Positions 6,230 through 13,728 of a DNA stretch of 13,728 bases are shown piece by piece (positions within the stretch are counted from its first letter, which is position 1; each line of letters starts with the position of its first letter). The notes under the pieces are model-generated. The model saw only the letters and a program-made list of their open reading frames with translations. It was not told the DNA's origin and ran no database searches. Both the position numbers and the translations under genes were made by a program. Origin of the DNA: Thiohalocapsa sp. (GTDB lineage: Bacteria; Pseudomonadota; Gammaproteobacteria; Chromatiales; Chromatiaceae). Where the stretch lies: the NCBI RefSeq assembly GCF_019695415.1, contig NZ_JAIFKJ010000269.1, positions 1 to 13,728 of the forward strand. Direction: 5' to 3'.

Positions 6230-7804
6230 GTGAACGAGCAGCGCGCCACGACGCGGGGCGGCAGTGCGTCGAACGACTTGGTGAGCCGCTTCCGAGAGAC
6301 TGCCCAGCGCCACCCGGAGCGCCCGGCGGTGTTCGTGGATGCCCCGATCTGGACCTTCTCCGCGCTCGATATCGCCACCGACGGGGTGGCGGCATCCCTC
6401 GCGGAGCGCGGCATCACGCCTGGTGAGCGCATCGCCCTGTATTGCCCGAACGGGGCCGACTTCATCGTCGCCTATCTCGGCTGTCTCAAGGCCGGTGCCG
6501 TAGTGGTGCCGGTCAACCTGTTGCTGAGCTCGCGCGAGATCGCCTTCATCCTGCGCGACAGCGGTGCCTCTGCGCTCTTCTTTCATGCGAGTCTCGCCGC
6601 TCCGGCTGCGGATGCGCTGGCCGCAGCACCGGACGTCGCACTGCGGGTCGGTATCGGCTTCGAGGACGACGTGCCGGTTCTGGATTGTCATCTGCATCAA
6701 CTGGTGCAGCCGAAGACGGCGCCCGTGGTCGGCTCGACGACGGCGGACGATGCGCTGATCCTCTACACCTCGGGCACCACTGGCCAGCCGAAGGGGGCGG
6801 TGTTGACCCATGGCAACCTCACCGCCAATGCAGTCGCGGTCGCGGAAGTCCTCGAGGTCAAGCCGGGCGTAGACCGGGTGCTGGTGGTCCTGCCCATGTT
6901 CCACGCCTTCGCCGGCACCGTCGGCATCGTCATGCCGCTCTTGGCCGGGGCCGCCGTGGTGCCTGTTCCGAGGTTTGATCCGCAGGCCATCACGCAGGCG
7001 ATCGGTATGTACCACGCGACCATCTTTCTGGGCGTGCCGAGCTTGTATGCGGTGTTGATGCGGTTGTCCGATGAGGAAGTGGCCGCCTGGAAGCCCGTGC
7101 GCCTGGCCATCTCGGGCGGTGCGGCCATGCCGGTGGCGCTCATGGAAGCATTCGAGCAGCGCTTCGGTGTGCCGGTGCTCGAAGGCGACGGGCCGACGGA
7201 ATGTGGTCCGGTGACGGCTGTGAATCCGCCGGGCGGTCCGCGCAAACGGGCCTCAATCGGGCCACCGATCCCCGGCGTGGAGATGCGCATCTGCGACCCT
7301 GAGGGCAACACCGTGCCGGATGGTGAGTACGGCGAGGTCTGCGTCAGGAGCCCGGCCGTGATGCGCGGCTATTGGCGCCTACCCGATGCCACCGCCGAGG
7401 CATTCTTCGGCGATTGGTTCCGCACCGGTGACTTAGGCTGGCGCGATGCCGACGGCTATTTCTACCTGGTGGACCGAATCAAGGACTTGGTCATCAGCAA
7501 CGGCATCAACGTCTATCCGCGGGCCGTCGAAGAGGTGCTGGTCCGCCATCCGAGCGTCAGCGAAGTGGCCGTGGTGGGGGAGCCGCACCGCACCCATGGC
7601 GAGATCGTGGTCGCCTATGTTACGGCGGCCCCTGAGCAGCAGCCCGATGCCGGCGAGCTCAAGGCCTGGTGTCGTGAGCATCTCGGCAGCCATGAGGTCC
7701 CGCGCCGGATCGAGCTCGTCGCCGCCCTGCCGAAGAACGCCGCCGGCAAAATCCTGAAACGGGAGCTGCGCCGCGTGGGCGAGGTGGAGCGGGGCGTTTC
7801 CTGA
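6230..7804 (+). CDS. AMP-forming acyl-CoA synthetase (long-chain fatty acid-CoA ligase type)
   Basis: A 524-residue adenylate-forming enzyme of the ANL superfamily, expected to activate a carboxylic acid with ATP and transfer it to CoA. Motifs in order: the phosphate loop YTSGTTGQPKG (179-189), LPMFHAFAG (221-229), GDGPTE (319-324, the A5 position where YGxTE is more usual), RTGD (398-401), the hinge DRIKDLVISNGINVYP (415-430), and the catalytic lysine K507 in KNAAGKILKREL. All catalytic residues are present. Substrate is likely a medium- or long-chain fatty acid, but an aromatic or branched acid cannot be excluded. It begins with GTG, with AAGG (6218-6221) overlapping the end of hemN, so the two genes are almost certainly cotranscribed. 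No membrane segments are evident. Confidence 0.9.
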   Translation: MNEQRATTRGGSASNDLVSRFRETAQRHPERPAVFVDAPIWTFSALDIATDGVAASLAERGITPGERIALYCPNGADFIVAYLGCLKAGAVVVPVNLLLSSREIAFILRDSGASALFFHASLAAPAADALAAAPDVALRVGIGFEDDVPVLDCHLHQLVQPKTAPVVGSTTADDALILYTSGTTGQPKGAVLTHGNLTANAVAVAEVLEVKPGVDRVLVVLPMFHAFAGTVGIVMPLLAGAAVVPVPRFDPQAITQAIGMYHATIFLGVPSLYAVLMRLSDEEVAAWKPVRLAISGGAAMPVALMEAFEQRFGVPVLEGDGPTECGPVTAVNPPGGPRKRASIGPPIPGVEMRICDPEGNTVPDGEYGEVCVRSPAVMRGYWRLPDATAEAFFGDWFRTGDLGWRDADGYFYLVDRIKDLVISNGINVYPRAVEEVLVRHPSVSEVAVVGEPHRTHGEIVVAYVTAAPEQQPDAGELKAWCREHLGSHEVPRRIELVAALPKNAAGKILKRELRRVGEVERGVS

Positions 7805-7841
7805 GGGGCGCCTCTCGATCGGGTCCGCCAATGCTGCTCAC

Positions 7842-7865
7842 CCGGGCTGTGTGTCTCTGGCCCGG
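7842..7865. terminator. weak hairpin in the convergent intergenic region
   Basis: A perfect 6-bp stem, CCGGGC with GCCCGG, encloses a 12-nt loop between the converging acyl-CoA synthetase and Trm112-family genes. No T-run follows on either strand. Its position, not its structure, is the main argument for a terminator role; rest of 7805-7931 shows nothing better. Confidence 0.22.
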
Positions 7866-7931
7866 CCGACTGCCCTTGCACCGACCGCACGTGCCTGTTC
7901 ATGCGGCGCCTGCCTGCGCTGTTGTCGTCGG

Positions 7932-8141
7932 TCAGCGTGCCGGTTGTGATTTGCGCATGCGCTCGGCTTCTTCTTCCGACAACGGGCGGGCATCGGACTC
8001 GATGAGCGCCGGAATGTCATCGACAATCGGATAGGCGAGGCGTGCGGCGACAGAGATCAGCTCCTGTGACTCGCGGTCGTAAATGAGCGGCCCTTTAGTG
8101 ACGGGGCAGACAAGGATGTCCAAGAGCTTCTTGTTCAGCAT
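7932..8141 (-). CDS. Trm112/YcaR-family small protein
   Basis: A 69-residue protein of the Trm112 (UPF0434, E. coli YcaR) family. It begins MLNKKLLDILVCPVTKGPL and carries the family's ELISVAARLAYPIVDDIPALIESDARPL core. In eukaryotes and archaea Trm112 activates several methyltransferases; the role of the bacterial protein is not established. Only one cysteine of the zinc ribbon remains (CPVT in place of CPxC), so zinc binding is unlikely; this is seen in other proteobacterial members. The start at 8141 is chosen over an in-frame start at 8159 because GGAG lies seven bases ahead of it on the minus strand and homology begins there. In E. coli the gene lies between lpxK and kdsB; here it stands 198 nt downstream of zapE. 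Confidence 0.88.
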   Translation of the reverse strand: MLNKKLLDILVCPVTKGPLIYDRESQELISVAARLAYPIVDDIPALIESDARPLSEEEAERMRKSQPAR

Positions 8142-8203
8142 GGGATATCTCCGAGGCACAGGTTGACGCGTGGCGGTCCGGCCGTCACGAGGCTAAGGTG
8201 GGC

Positions 8204-8209
8204 ATTCTA
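8204..8209 (-). promoter_or_regulatory. candidate -10 box of the Trm112-family gene
   Basis: Read on the minus strand this is TAGAAT (5 of 6 to TATAAT) followed by GC, about 60 nt ahead of the start codon. The -35 position is GC-rich and poor. An identical TAGAATGC occurs ahead of the large aas gene, which raises confidence in both slightly. It suggests the gene has its own promoter in the 198-nt gap after zapE. Confidence 0.38.
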
Positions 8210-8236
8210 CGGCGTCGATATCGGCCGCGTCCCATG

Positions 8237-8250
8237 CGGCGCATGCGCCG
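8237..8250. repeat. 14-bp perfect palindrome
   Basis: CGGCGCATGCGCCG is its own reverse complement. It lies in the 198-nt gap between zapE and the Trm112-family gene, just upstream of the candidate -10 box at 8204-8209. It could be an operator half-pair or chance in very GC-rich sequence. No second copy was noticed. Confidence 0.3.
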
Positions 8251-8339
8251 GGCGAGCCGCCGGCGTCGCTCGCGGTGGCTCGGGCCGGGACGCCCGTGTG
8301 CGGCAACCCTCCTTCGTCTGACAAGCCAAGCAATGCGGC

Positions 8340-9482
8340 TCAACCGAGGTGGGTCCGGGCGAGATAGGCACGGGTCTGCATCTCAATCAGTCGGCTGCGG
8401 GTGCGCGCGAACGCGAACGCCAGGTCGCGTCCCTGGTAGAGGGCGTCGGGGGATGCGTCGGCGCTGCAGATAAGCTTGCAGCCGCGATCGTACAGGGCAT
8501 CCACCAGCGTGACGAGCCGGTGTACACGGTCACTCTGCTCATCGTCCAGCGGGCGGATATTGGCGAGTATCACTGTGTGAAAGGTGCGTGCCAGCTCAAG
8601 GTAGTCGTTTTTTGATCTCGGAATGCTGCAGAGCTCAAGGAAGTCGAGCCAAACGACCCCCGGATGCCAAGCCACAGTGGGGATTGGGCGGTTGTTGACC
8701 ACGACTGGCTCGCGAAGGGCCACGGCGCCGGCGGTGAGCGTCACGAAGCGGTGCTCAAGGGCCTTATCCGCGGCCGGGCCTGTGGGCGTCAGATAGACAG
8801 CGTTCTGATCCAGACGGCGCAGGCGGTGGTCGGTATCGCCGGCCAGCTTCAGCACCCGGCAGTGCTGTTGCAGCAGGCCGATAGCCGGCAGGAAGCGCTG
8901 GCGCTGGAGACCGCCTCGGTAGAGGTCCTCCGGCGGCACATTGGAGGTGGTCACCAGCGTGATGCCGTGGCGGAACAGGGCGTCCAGCAAACCCGCCATC
9001 AGCATGGCATCCGTGATGTCTTCCACCTGCATCTCGTCGAGACACAGGATAGGGCTGTCTGCGGCCAGCGTCGCGCCGATGTGTGCGAGTGGATCACGCC
9101 GCCCGGACATCTCGCGCAGCGCGGTATGCAGCTCTTGCATGAAGCGGTGGAAGTGCACGCGGCGCTTGCCGGAGCCGGGCAAGCAGCCGTGGAAGATGTC
9201 CATCAACAAGGTTTTGCCGCGGCCGACACCGCCCCAGAGGTAGAGTCCCGGCACCGGCGCGGCGGGGCGTCGCCGCAGCTTGCCTAACAAACGCCCGATG
9301 TTGCCGACGGATGCGGGCTCGCTCGTGACCCCCGTTGTGAGTGCGTGGTGCAGCGCATTCAATGCGTCGACTGCGGGCTGCTGTGCCGGGTCCGGATCGA
9401 TGCGCCCGGCGTCTACCGCGGCGCGATAAGCGGCAGCAGGCGTCATCCGGCGCGACGCCGCTACGGCAAGGTCAATCGCCAC
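8340..9482 (-). CDS. zapE: cell division protein ZapE (AFG1-like ATPase)
   Basis: A 380-residue P-loop ATPase matching E. coli ZapE (YhcM, 375 residues), which associates with the Z-ring during constriction and is needed under some stress or low-oxygen conditions. Visible features: MTPAAAYRAAV at the N-terminus (residues 13-23) matching the family start, Walker A GGVGRGKT (84-91) in GLYLWGGVGRGKT, HFHRFM (110-115), Walker B ILCLDE (145-150) followed by ITDAML, TTSNVPPEDLYRGGLQRQRFLPAI (sensor and arginine region, from 178), FHTVIL, and a LVDALYDRG block near the end. The start at 9482 is GTG with AGGGG close upstream and overlaps the lipoprotein gene by 11 bp, suggesting translational coupling; an ATG at 9446 is the alternative and loses only 12 non-conserved residues. 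No membrane segment is present. Confidence 0.94.
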   Translation of the reverse strand: MAIDLAVAASRRMTPAAAYRAAVDAGRIDPDPAQQPAVDALNALHHALTTGVTSEPASVGNIGRLLGKLRRRPAAPVPGLYLWGGVGRGKTLLMDIFHGCLPGSGKRRVHFHRFMQELHTALREMSGRRDPLAHIGATLAADSPILCLDEMQVEDITDAMLMAGLLDALFRHGITLVTTSNVPPEDLYRGGLQRQRFLPAIGLLQQHCRVLKLAGDTDHRLRRLDQNAVYLTPTGPAADKALEHRFVTLTAGAVALREPVVVNNRPIPTVAWHPGVVWLDFLELCSIPRSKNDYLELARTFHTVILANIRPLDDEQSDRVHRLVTLVDALYDRGCKLICSADASPDALYQGRDLAFAFARTRSRLIEMQTRAYLARTHLG

Positions 9483-9975
9483 GCAGCCCCTGCGCCTGCT
9501 CCGTGTTCAGTGCAGGGGTAGCGGGTGATGGCAGGTCGGAGCAGTCCTCGCTCAGGCCCTGGGCAAGGCGTTCTGCGCGAGCAACCTCCAAAAAAAGACC
9601 GATATCGCGCTCGCGGCGTGCGTCCGTCAGGGTGCGCCCCTTGGCGGCTTCCCAGGCTGCGGCGATCTCCGGATAAAGCTTCTCGGCGGCGCCCGTATCA
9701 CCGCGATCGCGCAGGATGGCCGCCTTCAGTGCCCAGGCCCGGTGCACGTTTTGCGCGTTGCCCCGGGCGATGGCGTTGTCCGCGAGCTGCAGCGCCTGGT
9801 CGTGGCGGCACTTGGTGAGCGCCATCAGCGCCAGGCGATTGTCGGGGCCCATCGGGTCCTCGCCGCAACCGCCCAGCGGTAACAGCGGCAGCGTCAACAG
9901 CAGCAGTGTCGGCAGTGCAGGGCGCCAGGGTAGGCGGCGAGGCGTAGGCAGTCGTTGGACGGTGTCTTTGGTCAT
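9472..9975 (-). CDS. small lipoprotein of unknown function with TPR-like helices
   Basis: A 167-residue predicted lipoprotein that I do not recognise. A basic N-terminus (RRLPWRP) is followed by a hydrophobic stretch rich in Leu and a lipobox LGGC, so lipidation is expected at C37; the next residue is Gly and not Asp, which favours the outer membrane. The mature part (residues 45-140) is helical and Ala-rich with a spacing like one or two tetratricopeptide repeats (ALQLADNAIARG, WALKAAILRDRGDTGAAEKLYPEI). Two further cysteines (C56 and C145) could pair in the periplasm. The ATG has no strong ribosome site. It starts 18 nt after the end of the LplT-Aas fusion and overlaps zapE, so it is the middle gene of a three-gene operon. 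A role in the envelope, perhaps linked to lipid repair or division, is inferred only from position. Confidence 0.8.
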   Translation of the reverse strand: MTKDTVQRLPTPRRLPWRPALPTLLLLTLPLLPLGGCGEDPMGPDNRLALMALTKCRHDQALQLADNAIARGNAQNVHRAWALKAAILRDRGDTGAAEKLYPEIAAAWEAAKGRTLTDARRERDIGLFLEVARAERLAQGLSEDCSDLPSPATPALNTEQAQGLRGD

Positions 9976-9993
9976 GAGGATGCTCGATGGAAA

Positions 9994-12900
9994 TCACGGG
10001 TGAGACTGTGCAGCAGCATCGGCCGGGGCCGCGCCGGCGCCGGCGGGCTCCAGGCGGGCCTTTGCGAGGCGCGAAGCGGCGGCGAAATCCGTTTTGCCGC
10101 TGCCGAGCTTGGGCACTTCGTCCACGGCGACCACCGTCGACGGCAGCAACAGGGCGCTCACTCCGGCCTCGATCAGGGTCGCACGCAGATTGTCCGGGTC
10201 GAGATCCGCGGCCAGCAGTAGGACGATGCGCTCACCCTTTTTTGCATCCGGCAGAGCCACGGCACAGAGCTCCAGCTCCGGCCTGCCTACGGCCCGGCGC
10301 ACCTGCTGCTCGACGGCGCCGAGGCTCACCATCTCACCACCCAGCTTAGCGAAGCGGGAATATCGATCGACGATGGTGAGGAAACCGTCGGCATCCAGGT
10401 GGCCCTTATCGCCGGTCTTGTACCAGCGCTGGCCGTCCAGCTCAACGACCGCGGCCTCGGTGCGCGCCGGGTCATTGAGGTAGCCTTTCATGACCTGCAC
10501 GCCCCCGATGAGGATCAGACCATCCTCGCCCGTGGGCAGGGTCTCCAGCGTATTCGGATCCACGACGCGAAAGCTGGTGCCTGGCAGCGGCATGCCGACG
10601 GTTCCGGGCTTGCTGCCCGTCTGCACCTTCCAATTGCCGACCTCGATGGCATCCGGCACGTTGACGCTCGCAACCGGAGTGGTCTCCGTGGCGCCATAGC
10701 CCTCGTAGATGCGCTTGCCGAATTTGACCGCAAAGGCATCGCGAACATCCGGGCTCAGGCGCTCCGCCCCTGCGACGACGATGCGCAGGCTCTCCAGCAT
10801 CAGTGGATGCACCCGGCGGTGTCTGACATAGAGCCTGAGGAACGTCGACGTACTGCACAACACCGTGGCCTTGTAGCGGGCGATGGCCTTGGCATTGCCG
10901 AGGGCGTCCGTGGGGTCCGGATGGCAGACCATGGGGATGCCCTCCAGCAGCGGCAGCGCCGTTGTCGCCGTGAGCCCGAAGGCATGAAACAGCGGCAGGT
11001 TGGAGAGCATCAGGTCGTCGGTTTCGGTGTTGAGCACATCGGCGATCTGACGCACGTTCGCCAAGATGTTGCGGTGCGTGAGCTCCACGCCCTTGGGCGC
11101 ACCCTCGCTGCCCGATGAGAACAGGATGGCTGCCGTATCCTCCGGGTGCACGCGCCGACAGAACAAGGCCCGCAGCAGCCAGGCGGGCAGGGCGATGGCC
11201 GCCGCCAGGGCGGCGAAGCCCTGCGCCCGCCCAACCCCGGCGCGGATGGCCTCCATCCGGTGCAGGGTCACACCGGCCAGCAGGTGCTCGGCGCCGATGC
11301 CGCGCTGGGCGAGCTTGCGGACGAAGCGGTCTGCGGTGACGACGTTACGGATGCCGGCGCTCTCAAGCGCCGCGCGCACCGCCTCGGGACTCGCGGTGTA
11401 ATTGAGGTTGACGACCGTCTTGCCGGCCAGCCAACCGGCCAGATTCGCGATGACCCCAGCACTGGATGCCGGCAGCAGGATGCCGAGATTCTGCTCCGGG
11501 CAGCGCCGGCGGATGGCGCGGGCGAAGATGAGCACTGCGGCAATAAGCCGTCGGCCGGTGAGTGCGGTACCGGACGCGGCGTCAAACACCATGGGCATGC
11601 CGAGCCGGCGCTTGGCGACCCCGAGCCAGGCCGCTGGTAGGGTAGGAAGGGCCTGCACGTGCTCCGCCCAGGAGCTCACCGAAAGCTCGAACACCGCCTG
11701 TTTGACCTGCTGGGCGCCGCTGGCGATGGGCATGGTGGCGCCGAAGGCGACGATAACGTCCCGCGCCCGGCCCTCCCGGCGGCTTGCCTTGAGCTTGTCG
11801 CTGGCGTTTGAGAATCGGCTGCCCCAAAGCCCACGCAGGTAAAACGGCAGGATGACGCCGTCAGCGTCCTCTGCCGCCCGCTCGAAGCCGCGCTTGAACT
11901 CGGCGAGCTGCGCATTCTTGCTGAGCGTGCCCTCTGGGAAGATGCACACCACCTCGCCGCGGTTGATGAGCTCGGTGACTTTGTGCAGCGCGTGGCGGCT
12001 GCTGGCGCGGGAGATGGGCACTACACCAAAGAAGTCCAGGAACCACTTGAGCCACCAGCGCTCGTAGATGACCCGCTCCATGACGAAGCGCACGGGCCTG
12101 GGGCTCGCCATCTGCACCATGGCCCAATCGATCCAGCTGATGTGGTTGCCGAGCATCAGCACACCGCCCTGGGCCGGCATGTGGTGGAGCCCGATCACCT
12201 GCAGCCGGTAGCGCGCCGACATCAGCCTGGCGATGAAGAAGCGCACCAGCGACTGCGGCAGCTGCCAGACGGTGTAGACGGCCCCGCCAAGGGCGACCAC
12301 CGCCAGCGCCACCATGATCGCTCGGCTCCCGGTGTCCGCCAGCGCCGAGATGACGGTGACGATGAGCCCGGCCAGCATGATCCAGTTGAGGATGAAGTTC
12401 TTCGCCGCGAGCACCCGTCCAAGCTCGCGCTCGCCGGCATTGAACTGGATCAGAGCGTTCAACGGCACGATGAACATGCCGGCGAGGAGCCCTAGAGCAA
12501 AGAAGTTGGCGCCATGGAGCCAGGTGATGCCGATGGCGGGCAGCACGAACAGCGTCGCTGCGATGCCGAGCGCGCTGAACGGGATCAGCCCTGTCTCGAC
12601 GTGATCGCGGGCGATGCGCCCGGCGATAGCCGCACCAATGATGATGCCGATACCCGCGAAGGCCATAACGCCCTGGATCACCACCGTGTTGGTCTCGCCG
12701 AGGCTGTCCTCGACAAAGGCCGGGAACGCTGCCAGCAGCACCTGGGAGATGCCCCAGAACACGCCCAGCCCGATGATGGAAAGCCAAATGACGGTGTTGT
12801 CCCAGGCCGCGTGCAGGTTGTGCAGCAGATAGCGCCCACGCAGATACTGCGACCAGTCGAAGTGCATGGCCGTATCGCCGGAGCGCTTGTCGGGCAGGCG

Positions 12901-13518
12901 GTAGGCCAGCGCCACTTCCAGCAGCGAGGCCAGCACCAGAAACCAGCCAACCGGCGCGATGCGGCGCATGATCTCGTCCGGCGGCAGGCCGGTCCCGCCG
13001 ATGCCCCCGCTCGGGGTGGCCAGCATCAGCTCGAACAGCACCGAAAAGGTCAAGATGCCGGCCAGGATGGCGATGCTGGAGCTCGCCTGTACCCAGGCGT
13101 TGGCGGGGGTCAGGGCCTCGGTGCCGCAGAGCTCCTTGATGTAGCCGAACTTGGAGGGCGAGTAGATGGCGCTTTGCAGCGCCAGCACGAAGGTCATGAC
13201 GAAAGCCGGCCAGAACAGCCCGAGGTAGTAGCACGCCGTAATGCCGAGCGTGATGCCCACCGCCACCCAGGCCGCGGTGCGCATGACGCGATTCTTGGGC
13301 CAGCGGTCGGCGAGCCAGCCCGAGGGCGTGAACAGCAGAATGAACGGCAGCAGGATCAGGGCGTTCACCAACGCCGTGAGCCAAATCTGCTCGGGCCCGT
13401 CATAGGCCTTGAACAGCGTGTTCTGGATGATGATCTTATGCCCCAGATCCACGAAGCTGTTCAGGAACACCACCACCACGAACGGCAGAAAGCCTGGCAT
13501 GCTGGTGAGTCGGGTCAT
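9994..13518 (-). CDS. aas: LplT-PlsC-AMP ligase fusion: lysophospholipid transporter / acyl-ACP synthetase-acyltransferase
   Basis: A 1174-residue inner-membrane protein joining two activities that are separate, adjacent genes (lplT and aas) in E. coli. Residues 1-425 are an MFS transporter with about 12 hydrophobic segments, matching LplT (FLNSFVDLGHKIIIQNT near the start, YSPSKFGYIKE at 119-129), which flips lysophospholipids inward. Residues 435-570 are a PlsC-type acyltransferase with H459-x4-D464 in GNHISWID and FPEGT at 527-531. Residues 640-1155 are an AMP-binding domain: SSGSEGAPKG (801-810), GYGATE (940-945), KTGD (1034-1037), RFAKLGGEMVSL, and catalytic K1142 in GSGKTDF, which charges acyl-ACP. 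Together they import and reacylate lysophosphatidylethanolamine. An Ala/Pro-rich tail follows. The start has GGAGG seven bases upstream. Fusions of this kind are known in proteobacteria, so the architecture is unusual but not new. Confidence 0.94.
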   Translation of the reverse strand: MTRLTSMPGFLPFVVVVFLNSFVDLGHKIIIQNTLFKAYDGPEQIWLTALVNALILLPFILLFTPSGWLADRWPKNRVMRTAAWVAVGITLGITACYYLGLFWPAFVMTFVLALQSAIYSPSKFGYIKELCGTEALTPANAWVQASSSIAILAGILTFSVLFELMLATPSGGIGGTGLPPDEIMRRIAPVGWFLVLASLLEVALAYRLPDKRSGDTAMHFDWSQYLRGRYLLHNLHAAWDNTVIWLSIIGLGVFWGISQVLLAAFPAFVEDSLGETNTVVIQGVMAFAGIGIIIGAAIAGRIARDHVETGLIPFSALGIAATLFVLPAIGITWLHGANFFALGLLAGMFIVPLNALIQFNAGERELGRVLAAKNFILNWIMLAGLIVTVISALADTGSRAIMVALAVVALGGAVYTVWQLPQSLVRFFIARLMSARYRLQVIGLHHMPAQGGVLMLGNHISWIDWAMVQMASPRPVRFVMERVIYERWWLKWFLDFFGVVPISRASSRHALHKVTELINRGEVVCIFPEGTLSKNAQLAEFKRGFERAAEDADGVILPFYLRGLWGSRFSNASDKLKASRREGRARDVIVAFGATMPIASGAQQVKQAVFELSVSSWAEHVQALPTLPAAWLGVAKRRLGMPMVFDAASGTALTGRRLIAAVLIFARAIRRRCPEQNLGILLPASSAGVIANLAGWLAGKTVVNLNYTASPEAVRAALESAGIRNVVTADRFVRKLAQRGIGAEHLLAGVTLHRMEAIRAGVGRAQGFAALAAAIALPAWLLRALFCRRVHPEDTAAILFSSGSEGAPKGVELTHRNILANVRQIADVLNTETDDLMLSNLPLFHAFGLTATTALPLLEGIPMVCHPDPTDALGNAKAIARYKATVLCSTSTFLRLYVRHRRVHPLMLESLRIVVAGAERLSPDVRDAFAVKFGKRIYEGYGATETTPVASVNVPDAIEVGNWKVQTGSKPGTVGMPLPGTSFRVVDPNTLETLPTGEDGLILIGGVQVMKGYLNDPARTEAAVVELDGQRWYKTGDKGHLDADGFLTIVDRYSRFAKLGGEMVSLGAVEQQVRRAVGRPELELCAVALPDAKKGERIVLLLAADLDPDNLRATLIEAGVSALLLPSTVVAVDEVPKLGSGKTDFAAASRLAKARLEPAGAGAAPADAAAQSHP

Positions 13519-13534
13519 GGAGGGACCTCCGCTG
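13519..13534 (-). promoter_or_regulatory. Shine-Dalgarno of aas within a small inverted repeat
   Basis: On the minus strand the strong GGAGG that sets the aas start is followed directly by TCCCTCC and the ATG. GGAG can pair with CTCC across a GTCC loop, so the ribosome site could fold back on itself. The stem is only 4-5 bp. It decides the start codon; any control role is inferred. Confidence 0.4.
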
Positions 13535-13564
13535 GCGCAGGCGCCGGTTCGGCTGCGGCAGCGC

Positions 13565-13570
13565 GCATTC
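13565..13570 (-). promoter_or_regulatory. candidate -10 box of the aas-lipoprotein-zapE operon
   Basis: Read on the minus strand this is TAGAAT followed by GCGC, 46 nt ahead of the start codon, a 5 of 6 match to the sigma-70 -10. The -35 at 17 bp is TCACGA, a poor match. It is the same TAGAATGC string as ahead of the Trm112-family gene. The remaining sequence to the right edge (13571-13728) holds no gene that I can support. Confidence 0.4.
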
Positions 13571-13728
13571 TAGCTGCGTGCGCGGCTCATCGTGACGACC
13601 GGGGCGCCTGCGCGGTGGCTGAGACTGCTCAGCGATGCAACAGCCGCAGACCGGTGCCTTGGGGTGTGCTGCCAGCGGATGGTTTGCGGCGGCGGCGAGT
13701 GATTAAGACACGTAGAACCTGTTTCCCG

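Noticed and set aside
5442..6395. 317-codon minus-strand frame opposite hemN
   Set aside because: Shadow of hemN; composition reflects the complementary codons and no domain is seen.
8664..9287. 207-codon plus-strand frame opposite zapE
   Set aside because: Antisense to an intact zapE, no ribosome site and no recognisable motif.
11861..13384. Long minus-strand frame of 507 codons inside the aas fusion
   Set aside because: It is another frame of the same strand as the clearly coding LplT-PlsC part and has His/Arg/Gly-rich composition with no family.
1..13728. CRISPR array, tRNA/rRNA, IS element or defence island
   Set aside because: No regularly spaced repeats, no tRNA-like cloverleaf, no transposase or terminal inverted repeats; the genes are housekeeping types. 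The RyR domain alone is not enough to call a defence system.

Overview
This window is ordinary, gene-dense chromosome from a GC-rich proteobacterium, most probably a gammaproteobacterium. The evidence is the set of encoded proteins: an IscR with Escherichia coli-type cysteine spacing, a YqiB-like DUF1249 protein, PrmB, HemN, ZapE and a fused LplT-Aas protein. Genus cannot be told from the sequence. There are no tRNA or rRNA genes, CRISPR arrays, insertion sequences or phage genes. Product calls rest on reading motifs and recalling family sequences; no database search was run.

Plus strand, left to right: the 3' part of a RyR-domain protein of the NAD-binding/TrkA-N type, cut by the left edge; a thioredoxin (WCGPC); a DUF1249 protein; a 471-bp stretch without a recognisable gene that ends in a candidate promoter and 25-bp dyad; an iscR-type [2Fe-2S] regulator without iscS/iscU beside it; a 416-bp stretch holding a possible RidA-like gene remnant; prmB (glutamine methyltransferase for ribosomal protein L3); and hemN (anaerobic coproporphyrinogen III dehydrogenase), closely followed by an AMP-forming acyl-CoA synthetase.

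Minus strand, from 13.5 kb back to 7.9 kb: a 1174-residue fusion of a lysophospholipid transporter (LplT-like MFS), a PlsC acyltransferase and an acyl-ACP synthetase; then, 18 nt downstream, an unrecognised small lipoprotein; then zapE, which overlaps it. After a 198-nt gap with its own candidate promoter comes a small Trm112/YcaR-family protein. The two blocks converge between 7.80 and 7.93 kb.

The genes are housekeeping or stress-related functions: thiol redox, Fe-S sensing, heme synthesis without oxygen, ribosomal protein modification, fatty acid activation, membrane lipid repair and cell division. I see no convincing new multi-gene system. The points most worth a second look are the stand-alone IscR with a symmetric element in its own upstream region, the RyR-domain protein with an unassigned C-terminal region, the unknown lipoprotein inside the lipid-repair/zapE operon, and the possible RidA relic.
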